A stretch of 64,000 nt of DNA, taken from contig WHVY01000005.1 of the NCBI GenBank assembly GCA_022266195.1, forward strand, positions 1,612,001-1,676,000. Direction: 5' to 3'. The notes under the pieces are model-generated. The model had not been told where the DNA came from. It worked only from the letters and a program-made list of their open reading frames with translations, and did not search any database. Both the position numbers and the translations under genes were made by a program. Source of the DNA: Tetranychus cinnabarinus. Lineage: Eukaryota > Arthropoda > Arachnida > Trombidiformes > Tetranychidae. Shown here piece after piece: positions 1-9,734 of the stretch (position 1 is its first letter; the number at the start of each line of letters is the position of its first letter).

Positions 1-12
1 AACACTGTTAAT

Positions 13-773
13 TTTTGTCAAAAGTCTTTTAGGATGACGCGTTCGGCCACAATCGCGCTTCAAATTCGACTCAATTTTGGGTAATTTTTCGTAAACTAAT
101 CAAGCTAGAGTGTTGAAACTACATATAAATATACACATTGTTGTACTCTAGCGATCTGCAGAAGGGAAACTTCTACAATGCATTGATCACGTTTTATCGC
201 TATTAAGTCGTTTAACTTCGAATGAGTGTCAGATGGCCAGATCATGTTCCAAATTGATTTTAGTTGGATCAACATTGTTCTTTTAGTGTAAACAAAAATG
301 TACAGCGGCTTTTCACGATATGACATTTATTTCGCCTTTTTCTAAGTGTGGCCTCTTTCTGGTCGGTACATGATAACTTTTCAACCAGTTGACATATTGA
401 AATGAGACTTCCACCAATGCACTTATACCTAACTGTAAATTACTGAACTTAAAGTTCAAGACCATTCAAGGTCATTTTCAAAATTCATAATTTTTGGTAG
501 GGCGCATAATTGTCCATGATCTTTAATACCCTTGCACTTAGGTTATATCAATGACTAGTCGAATATAAGCTTAAAGGTTTAATTCTCATTTCAATGTGAT
601 GGAGGCATTGTAGAAGTTTTTCCTTCTGTAGATCGCTAGAGTACATTAATGTGTATATGTATATTAAGTTTACCACTCTAGCTTGATTAGTTTACGAAAA
701 ATTACCCAAAATTGTTTCAACTTTGAAGCGCTATTGTGGCCGAACGCGTCATCCTAAAAGACTTTTGACAAAA
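13..773. mobile_element. About 760-bp element with long terminal inverted repeats (MITE-like)
   Basis: Positions 13-192 are repeated in inverted orientation at about 594-773. The outer 29 bases match perfectly and the rest has scattered substitutions and small indels. About 400 bp between the arms hold no convincing reading frame and no transposase. Long arms around a short non-coding core are typical of non-autonomous DNA transposons or foldback elements. The window starts 12 bases left of the arm, and I see no clear target-site duplication, so the true left end and superfamily are unresolved. Confidence 0.8.
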
Positions 774-1843
774 GTTTTTTCAACCCGTTTATCATAATAT
801 AAAATTAATTTCAAAATCAAATAAGGTCGATTTTTGGTGGCAGATACCCCTTTTCATTCAAAGTGAAGCAAATCAACAAAATTCAATTTACTAAAACAGT
901 TCAACTCGTGTTTCTCATCGCTTTCATTGCCATGTTCAATTGTGTTTCTCTAGAAGATTGGACAAAAATCTTGCTACCATGAATCCAGCAGACATGCTAG
1001 AAATGGATGTCACAACATCGACACCATGCGGATCCACCGATTCTATGTGATTAAAGCCACCTAATCTGTCTCTGCGTATAAGGTCTACATCGACATTTAT
1101 CCAGTCATAACATTATAATAGTCATTCTTTCCAATAATGAAATCAATCTCTATTGATTTCTAAACTATGAAAATGATAAACTTAATAAAATTATTTAAAC
1201 TCTAATAGTCTTGAAAATTTAATTCGGAATCATTTAAAATTTCAAAATTCAAAATGTGAATCTTTATCGAATAACTATTGCGATCTTTTATTTTGGAATA
1301 ATCTGTCTCTGGATTCTGAATCCAAGTCCTTTTGCCTACTGAACATAATTTCGATTTCCCGAACCTTTCAATCAACCAGTGTTAAGTTAAATTTTTTAAA
1401 AAAATTTCTCGATTCTACTAGACTCTGCTATGAAGTTTTAAATATAAAATTATTGGCGAGAGTGAAAATCAGATTAGTACACCTTTGTCCATTTGAGCCC
1501 ATAGCTAGACGATTTTTGATCGAAAACTGTTTGTTGCTGAAAAGTACACCTTCATTCAAATGGTCAAATAGTGCCTGTAAGCCTAGTCTAACCGTCTCAT
1601 TTCAATTCTTAAAAATTTGAACGCAACTTTATCAATAGTACCTTAGTATTCAAAAATCCAACCATTCAATCGTCATAATCTTACGACAAGGTAACATTTT
1701 GAACGGCCCTTAGAGAATTTGCTAAAATTATGTAAAGTAATAAGTATGTTGTAATGGTTTGCACTATATTTTTCATGCCATTTTACGTTTAAAAAAATTA
1801 TATTGAAAAAATCTATTTCCAGGCAATTTTCCTATTCTTTTAG
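774..1843. other. Region without a confident gene; two short coding-like stretches
   Basis: No complete gene is visible. On the plus strand a frame open to the TGA at 980-982 contains a hydrophobic run (VQLVFLIAFIAMFNCVSL, about 899-952) after a basic stretch. It could be a relic of the first membrane segment of the channel remnant downstream, but it has no start codon and no clear splice sites. On the minus strand a frame of 57 codons is open from 1112 to the stop at 937-939, with a non-repetitive composition; I do not recognise it. The remainder is AT-rich with nothing supported. Confidence 0.35.
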
Positions 1844-2732
1844 CCCTCCTCCTTTGATATTGAAGAGTTGTCATTTGATGCGAGAACACAAATACATGGT
1901 CTTTGGATACAACATGATAATGATAACAACGTTTTGAACAAACTTTGTTCATTAAAAAGATTTTTCTCTTCGACTAGTTTCCATATTCGCATCTCTTGTC
2001 TAAACAACTCAGAACATTTACAAATTGAAGTTCAAAACCTTTTCGCATCTGGCACTTCTTTTATTTCCGTGAGTAACATGATAAATGCTAAATACGGCTT
2101 TAAATTGTCCGCATTCAACTCAAGCATTGAACCTAATTCCATTTATTATTCAACAATTCCTTACAGAGAAGATGGACTGGTTTTCAGCATAATTCAGTAT
2201 CGAAAGATTGTAACAAGTTTACTTGAATATCCATATGAAACTAATTGTATTGATTATGATCGAGACTCGGCTCTTGCCGATTGTATCAATAACAGACTAC
2301 TTGCTATGAAATCGCCTTCACTGTATCGTGCTGGTGTCACTCCTTTTGGTAAATATTCTGGTCCTTTACCATTCATCAATGATCAATCGAAAGCTTTGCC
2401 AGTTTATAAAGCATGTTATGAAACATTTCGTCTGCCTCAATGTCTAAAGGTAGAGTATGAGACTAAACAAGAGATCTTAACGGACGAGACATCGAAAAGT
2501 TATAGTGTTCTTGTGATTCAAGCGTCTAAATTTCCTGGTACTATTTACAGTTCTAAGCCTAATCAAATTTTCTCTGAATACATTATTTTTGTCGGGAGTA
2601 TTTTGAGTATGTGGTGTATCATTTATTGACAGATTGACCATTTACACCGCAGGTAGATATGCAAGTAAACGCGAATCTAGAGACCGAGCCTGGTTCAGAA
2701 TAGAGGATTCATTTGTTAATTATAATAGTTAA
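1844..2732 (+). pseudogene. DEG/ENaC (amiloride-sensitive sodium channel family) remnant, frameshifted in the pore
   Basis: Family members are trimeric cation channels of the plasma membrane with two membrane helices and a large cysteine-rich ectodomain. From the acceptor-like TTTTAG at 1838-1843 one frame stays open to a TGA at 2627-2629. It shows a DEG/ENaC-like ectodomain: YPYETNCIDYDRDS, then CYETFRLPQCLKVEY, then a Val/Ile strand leading to FSEYIIFVGSILSM, which resembles the pre-TM2 region. Expected next is the G-x-S selectivity filter. It is absent in that frame but present as CGVSF one base out of register from 2610; that frame runs on for about 40 codons to the TAA at 2730-2732. The N-terminal cytoplasmic part and first helix are not found. 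I call it a decayed or truncated copy. A sequencing error at the shift is the main alternative. Confidence 0.6.
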
Positions 2733-3069
2733 TGTGTTTAAGATTATTTAATGCCTAAATAGCGAAATTTTAATCTCCCTTTCCTATCACATGTTCGAAC
2801 GGTTGATCATATCAGATGACCCTGAAGGGAAATTAACACTAATAGTACGACATTTTCACTAATAAGACTAATAATACTTTCGGTATTCATCAATGTGCTC
2901 GATGTAATCACATTCATTGGACATCTAGCTATCTAAGCACTGAAGAGTCGGTGCATCATTACTCATTGGATTCATCTGTCACATCATTTGGCAGATGAAT
3001 GCTTGCTGTATGTGGAAATGTCAATCAAATCGATACAAAAATGTAACGTTCTGGAAGTAAACGAAAATT

Positions 3070-3078
3070 TATATAAAA
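3070..3078 (+). promoter_or_regulatory. TATA box of the duplicated-exon secreted-protein gene
   Basis: TATATAAAA lies about 110 bases upstream of the ATG at 3187. A pyrimidine/CA-rich stretch about 30 bases downstream could hold the start site. It is the clearest TATA box I saw in front of a gene in this window, consistent with a strongly or tissue-specifically expressed gene. Confidence 0.55.
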
Positions 3079-3186
3079 AGAGTTGCTTTTCAATCGAAAT
3101 AACCATTCATTGAATTAATCAAGTTCAAAATATTTCATTCTCCTAATCAGAAACCAGAACCGAATTCTCATTATTAACCAATCAAA

Positions 3187-3950
3187 ATGCGTGCCACCAT
3201 CATCTTGACTATATGCTTCATCGGAGGTATCATATATATTTGAAATGTCTGAGATTGAATATCGAATCATTTCTAACCCTTTTAAATCTATTCTTTACAG
3301 TTGTCTTTGCTGAATCATTGAGCAAGCGAAGCTCCATCGACGATTCCCAGACCAAGCAGGACGCTGAAAAATCTCTTGGTGAGATCTCTTCCTTCTTTGA
3401 GCAATTTAAACGTAAGTTGGCCTCTGAGAAGGAAAAATTACTATATTTTGTGCAAACATGATCAATTAATTCAATATTTAAAAATAGCTAAATCAAGTGA
3501 ATCAACAGATGTCTTCACTGTTGCTGTCCAAAATGCTAAAGAAGCTATTTGGAAGCTCTTGCCCTTCTTTCAACAAAAACGTAAGTTAGCATTTATTAAT
3601 AAAATATTGAGAGTATAATGTGTTTAAACATGATCAATTAATACAATTGTTAACCCTCTTATAAGCAGCTCAATCTTATCAATCATCAGAGGCTTTCACT
3701 GCTGCAAGACACAACTGTGAAAATACGGTTTGGAATCTCATAAGTCTCTCTGGACAATTTCAACGTAAGTTAGCCACAATCAATGAAAATTTATTGTCTA
3801 TTGAAACAAGATCAATTAATGATAATTTTGACACTCTTAATGACCTTAAAACTAGCTCAATCCTATGCATCACCAAATGCCTTTTATGCCGCAAAGTTTA
3901 AATTTGACGATGCTACTTGGAAGCTCTTAAGCATCTGTGGACAATTTTAA
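3187..3950 (+). CDS. Small secreted protein built from tandemly duplicated exons (unknown function)
   Basis: Exons: 3187-3226, 3301-3411, 3488-3580, 3669-3764 and 3856-3950. All junctions are GT-AG in phase 1 and the joined frame is open for about 144 residues. It begins with a signal peptide (MRATIILTICFIGVVFAES) followed by a Lys-Arg pair. Exons 3-5 are paralogous 31-32-residue units starting Pro-(Lys/Gln)-Ser, with a conserved Phe-x-x-Ala core and a Trp-(Lys/Asn)-Leu; exon 2 ends with a related tail. The introns also resemble one another (a shared ATCAATTAAT block), so exon plus intron were duplicated together. In exon 5 the codon CAA of exon 4 has become TAA (3948-3950), although the donor is intact. 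A further exon at about 4039, which would add MAIV and a stop, is cut off. I do not recognise the family; a salivary, venom-like or cuticular secreted peptide is possible. Confidence 0.65.
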
Positions 3951-4212
3951 CGTAAGTCAGCCACAATTCATAGAAAACTCGGACAATAATATGTTCAAAA
4001 AGATTTTTTAATGAAAATTTTTACTCTCTTATATACAGCTATGGCTATAGTTTGAAGAAGACCGGACATTTACGAAGACGATGCAATCCAGTTAAATGTG
4101 CTATACAATTTGCAGACATTATTGGTACAAAATCAATTATCTGAGATAACATAAAGATTCTGTATTCACCTTTTCTTTTATAACATATATTCAAGCTTTC
4201 TCTAAATGATTA

Positions 4213-4218
4213 AATAAA
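4213..4218 (+). terminator. Polyadenylation signal of the duplicated-exon gene
   Basis: AATAAA, about 260 bases after the stop at 3948-3950 and about 175 bases after the vestigial last exon near 4039. Confidence 0.45.
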
Positions 4219-4595
4219 CAGATCCGTATTATTTTAAAGCACAAATTATATATCTCAATCTTTTCTTTCAAAAATAATGAAAGTTTTATCAAGATGTATT
4301 CAAAAATTATGATGAGAAAAAGAAATGTTACAAATTAAATAAGTTATTTGTGGCGCTTTTGTTTCCCTACGATAACTCAATATTTGGATTGATTATTTTA
4401 AAATTTCAAGGCAAAACAAAGTTTCAACTAAAAAAGTCATAATCAACTCTTTATTCATAGCTAATCACTAAATATAATTGACATCCTATTAATAAAATTC
4501 ATCTCCATGTATCTCAAAACCAACTTCAGTTGAAACTTTTTTTCTTGGATAAGTTCAGCATTTTATTGAAAATTATGATAACATTTTTGGCAATT

Positions 4596-4601
4596 TTTAT
4601 T
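4596..4601 (-). terminator. Candidate polyadenylation signal of V-ATPase subunit a
   Basis: TTTATT on the plus strand reads AATAAA on the minus strand, about 310 bases beyond the V-ATPase a stop at 4909. Another TTTATT lies at 4562-4567. Positions 4219-4908 otherwise look like 3' untranslated or intergenic sequence of two genes facing each other. Confidence 0.35.
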
Positions 4602-4908
4602 ATTCTTTTCATGATTTAATAGTTCGTGGTCACATTCATTAAATTACAACAAATAAATGAAATCAAACAATTTTAATAGAGTCCGAATAGATAATAATTT
4701 AGCTGATTGTAATGTGCAAGTTGCATTGACACTTTGACCATAGATTTAAGATTATTGTAGATGAAATAAGTTCACTCAGATTCACTAAACAAAAGGGCTC
4801 TTGATTTAACTTTCCAGTTTCTTGTGTAAGATGAAAATCAAAGAGAGAAATAATTAAATGGTGATTAACAAAAATAACATCACCATTCTCCACGCTTGAT
4901 TGATATAA

Positions 4909-7900
4909 CTATGCAACTTCGTCATTTTCATTGTTGAGAATGACTTGGAATGAAAATGGTTGGAAAATATAACCAGATCCTGAGTAAAATTTGCTTTGAA
5001 ATTCTACCCAATGTAACCTAAGAGCGTGAAGGAAAGCACTCAAACCTTCCATCAATAATAAAACAGATACAGTTAAAATTGCCCAGAATCCAAATGCTAA
5101 ATACATGATGAAACCTCCAGCAATTTTTTCGCCAGTCAGACCTTTTTGAAGAACCATACTCCATAGGACTTCACTCAATTGAGCGTGAGCTAAACTCAAA
5201 GCCCATAATCGAAGATATGATGCTGTATGAGAAATAGATCCAAGACAAGCTTCGATAGTGTGAATCACTTGATGAATAATTGTGTCTCCAAGATCAAAAG
5301 GACCATCATGACCATGATCACCGCCTCCACTTTCAGCTACAGCACCTGAACTCTCCATTGAAACTTGTACTTCACCATCGGCATTATAACCATTATGATT
5401 TTCATTGTTAGATGAATGCATCGCTGCAAGCACACGAAGATCATTTTGTTTCTTTAAAAAGTATGGTTTGATACATAACATCCAGGGAATACATAGAAGT
5501 GTAAGTATAAGAAGGACTGTTTGAATGAATTGTTGGCCCCAGTACATGGGTAATGCTGAACAAGGTGAATCTGGATATTTGTAAAGAAACATATTGATTA
5601 ATGTAATCAAAATTGATGGAGCACAGCTGGAGTCTTTAGCATCAACTGAAACCCATTTAGCTAAAATTAAAAGATCAAGATATCCAAAAATTGATAACAT
5701 GAAGATAACTTGGGGAACAAATTCACACACAATATTGATACGATTTCCGAAATAACGGTGGTTATAGTAGCCGAGAACAAGTCCAAACAACATTTGCATG
5801 ACTCCAAGAAGAATAGAAAGTTTCATTTTGTAAGAGTTGAGATATAAAATTTTATTCCCAGAGACTTGCCAAACAGGATCGATTCCAAACCAATAAGGCC
5901 TATCGGAGTATTGTGTTAGTGGGTCTAACATCATATTTTCCGGGTAAAGTCCTGTTTTAGGCAATGTTGTTGCTTTCCATGACGATCCGAAAATGTTCAA
6001 TGACTTAGAGAATATATCATTATAAATGAGACCAGTATATATTGAGAAGAGACCCATCAACAGAATCAAATATCGTCCACCAAAGAATGTTTTGAAGATT
6101 TCGTTGCCCTTAGCCTGGGCTGCAATCGACTGCTCTTTTAAACACATCCAAAGAGCGAAAAGAAACATTAAAAAACCATGACCAGCATCTCCAAACATAA
6201 CGGCAAATAAAAATGGAAATGAAATTATTGAAAATGGAGCGGGATTAACTTCACGATAAGCAGCTACACCATATGCATCTACTATATTTTGAAAGCCTTG
6301 AGTGAACTTATTTGTACGATTAAAAGTTGGCGGTGTTTCTTTGGTATCCATTCGATTGAGAATGGACGGTACAGAGGATCCACTTCTTTCTGTACCTCGT
6401 CTCAATGCAATATGGATTCGCTCTAAATCATCCACTGGACACCAACATTCAGCAATTAAACATTTACTAGTGAGATCAAGATTAAACATATTCAATGTTA
6501 AATAGATTGCTTTGATTTTCCTGACTTTTATGATCCAATTTTTGATATGTTTAGCAGCAGCAACAAGCACTCGATGACGATGTTCATTGGTTTGTTTAAG
6601 AACAGTGTTTAGTTCTTCGATTCTTGAAACAACACCAGCGATCATTTCTCTTCTGTCAGCAGCATTATCTGGACAAGGATAAAGAGTGGCTCTGAATCCT
6701 TCACAGATTTTTTTGACTCGAGATTTCAGCTGCTCTCCTTGGAAGAAGATAATGAACACAGATTTGTATACATTGTCCCCTGTAACTGGATCTTCAAGTG
6801 GCTTTTCGATTTCAGCTTGACGAAGGAAGACATTACCCAGACAAACTCTCCAAAGCATCCTTTCGAAAGCAGGAATCCGTTCTCGCAAAATGACTCCAGC
6901 TAAAAATCTAAGAGATGATAAGTTAATGATGAATAAAAGAAAACGAATGTGTAATTTGCAAATTATAAAGAAAATGAAAGTTGATGAGAAGATCGCATCG
7001 TATTCTGGACTATATGTATATTAAAATACAAATTGAAATCATCGATTAATTCAATCATACCCCAAATCGGATGTGAAACGTTCGGGAGCTCCTTCAGTAT
7101 TCATATATGAATTCATCGCAGCGTTAAAATTTTGAACCTCACTAAACCTCCTCACACCTTTATCAGAGGATTGCTAAGGTTCGTAATGTTGAATATAAAG
7201 TAAATAAAGTCAAGGTTTAAAAATGAAATAAATTCAAACAAAAAAAGCAAAAAGGAATAGCGTAATAGGCTGTTATTTCATCTTGGTTAAATAATTTTTC
7301 AGGAAATAAGTAAAAGCTAGGCAACAAAAAATAATAAGCACTAATGTGAGCCAACAGATAACGATTAAGTACCAGAAAGATAATAGAAGTAAAATTGTCG
7401 ACTCCATGGATCTAGAAACATACCCTAACTTCATTTGGGCCGGACCACCAGCACGCAATCCTTCTTCACCAAGTAATTGAGTTGATTCGTCGCCCATTCC
7501 TGTTTCTTGAATCTGTATGGTGTGATATTCCACCTTCACGATCAGCATTCACATATAATACGATAATATAAGGGTAACAGATGGAAGGAAAGGTAGAGGT
7601 GGGGTTGTGTGCATTCATGTATTTGTGAGTGCAATTGGAGTGTTATGGAAATTCAAAGTTGGTGAACAAAGCACAAAAACCAAAGAAGAACGGATGCGAT
7701 GCGTTCGGAGGGAGAACGTGCATAAGCAATCAACAAATAAGAAAATGAGCAAAACAAAAATTGACCCAGGACAGGTTGATAGAACAGAGGCGATAGTGAG
7801 TAAGTTAGAAACAAATACAACAAAGGTTAAAGAAACAGAAAAGAAAAGAGCTCTAATAAGCACCAAATTTACTATAATTATAAAACAAGTAGTTAGTAAT

Positions 7901-8706
7901 GACTAATGAGGTGAGCGGGTGATCTTTTCTATGGCTAGTGGCGAATCAGGTAGGAGATATTGAGATATAAGGGAAGGGGTGATTATGGATAAATGGATAT
8001 GGAAAGGAATGATTTGATGATTGGTGGAGATGTGAATATGAATATCAGGATGGGTAATGTATTGAGAGAAGAAGGAGGAAGCAGGAATGACCTAGCTTGG
8101 TCAACTTGATTGAAATACCTCATCGAAGAATTGTTGAGTCTTCTGTAAAATATGCTTCAATTCCGTCAGTTCAAGATAGGTTTTTTTCAATGCTTCAGCA
8201 TTAGCGTTGACTTCTTTCAGTTCATTTTCGAGTTTCTCAAATGTTGTTTCCAATTCAATCATCTCTCTGGGTAAGGGGGCATCTGGAACATCACCCATAT
8301 CGGACATTGGAATTTCATCTTTTTTAATTTCTTTTTCAAGAACCCCTGCAAGCCAAAAATAATAAAATGAGAAAACAGGCAATAAAAATTGTTAGTATGA
8401 ATCACAGAGTTAAATGGAGACTAGTATTGAAAATGTTAACATACGTAATTTTCTCTCCATTTCATCACAACGACGAACTTCAAGGACAAATTTTCTTTGG
8501 AATGCATTTACATCTGGATTGAGCTATAAATTAAACAAATTTAATGTCCATTAAAATCTACAATAAACTCAAGAATAATAAATACTTACATCACGGAATT
8601 GTACAAGTCCAAGTTCACCTAGTTCGGCAACACACAGATAAGAGGCTTCTGATTGAAGAAATAGCTGGCAAAGGCTCATCTCTTCACTTCTTAAAAGAGA
8701 ACCCAT
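4909..8706 (-). CDS. V-type proton ATPase subunit a (V0 sector)
   Basis: This is the 116-kDa membrane subunit forming the proton half-channels of the V-ATPase, which acidifies endosomes, lysosomes and secretory compartments. Exons on the minus strand: 8706-8590, 8523-8445, 8345-8119, 7512-7424 and 6907-4909. They join in frame to 836 residues, the usual length. The N-terminus (MGSLLRSEEMSLCQLFLQSE) and ELGELGLVQFRD are family hallmarks. The cytosolic half ends near residue 400 and about eight membrane helices follow. TASYLRLWALSLAHAQLSE carries the essential channel arginine at residue 737 (yeast Vph1 R735). Exon 5 alone encodes about 80% of the protein. Intron 3 (8118-7513) is the longest and contains open frames that I regard as chance. 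This gene is the parent of the fragments in the repeats at 18-21 kb and 51-52 kb. Invertebrates often have several subunit a paralogues; which one this is cannot be told here. Confidence 0.97.
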
Positions 8707-9543
8707 GTTTGACCAGTTCTCCTCTAACGTGAACCACAGTAGATGAACACTGATAAATATAAATAAGGTTAAGATCCAGTAAAACGCCCGGAAAGTAATA
8801 AATAATTATGAATTAAGTAAATTCAGTGTATCAACAAAATACAGGAACACATTAGGCGTATTATGACATTACTGGAGTCAATGGATTTTACTGAATCGTC
8901 TCAGAATCAGAGCCTTGTTGATGATAAACAAACCTCGATTAATCGATTAGCATGTTTCGATTTTGATAGATAACATTGATTGTAAATCAGTGCTAAATTT
9001 AAAATTGTTAAAATGCACCTAAAACGACCAGATTAAGTTATTCCAATTCAAAACTCACCATAAAATCAAAATCGTATTGCCAGCTGGGGATTTTGACAAT
9101 TAAATTTGTTAAAAATGAAGTAATGGCCAAAGTTTAAGAAAATGGAAACTAAATAAGAATCCAAATAAATTGTTGAAAATGAAAAATTTAAAATGTATCT
9201 TGTTACTGACGATAAATTGATTTCAATTTCAAAAGGCAGATTATTTGGGAAATAAATTCAATGACTAACAAATGACTTTATTGATTATCAACTGACAAAA
9301 CTATATTGTGAGGAAAACTAAATTTGATTCATGTTTATCGAAACAGATTGAAAATCTTTGTTAGGCCATTATTGACAATAATTTGCCATAGTTTTTGCAT
9401 TTCTTCAAAATTTAATTAGTACATATTAAAATGTTGCTCTGTTAAATTAATTGCAATTATAACAACAATTTGGTACCAATTCGATTTCTAAAAATGACAC
9501 AAGATGGCAATCTTTATGATCCTGGTTCCACCCAATTTTCCTA

Positions 9544-9555
9544 TGACGTCAGCTG
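9544..9555. promoter_or_regulatory. CRE (TGACGTCA) overlapping a CAGCTG E-box between divergent genes
   Basis: The palindromic CREB/ATF site TGACGTCA (9544-9551) overlaps CAGCTG (9550-9555). It lies 184 bases upstream of the scaffold-gene ATG (9735) and about 840 bases upstream of the V-ATPase a start (8706). The 1,028-bp region between the two divergent starts holds no other gene. Binding is inferred from consensus only. Confidence 0.45.
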
Positions 9556-9734
9556 TATCTTATGTTATTTCATTTATTTGTTGATAATTTTTTGTGTTTT
9601 TATTTTATCAAGCCAATTATGGTACCTCTAATCAACTAATTAGTTAATTGTGTTGTTATTTTCTTAATCTTTAATGTCAATCGACTATGTATCTCCCTTA
9701 ATTGATTCATCTGGATTGGAATCTACATGTTGTA

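Noticed and set aside
7607..7906. Lysine-rich open frame of about 99 codons on the plus strand, with another on the minus strand (7615-7866)
   Set aside because: It lies inside V-ATPase a intron 3, does not start with ATG, has low-complexity composition and no recognisable domain.
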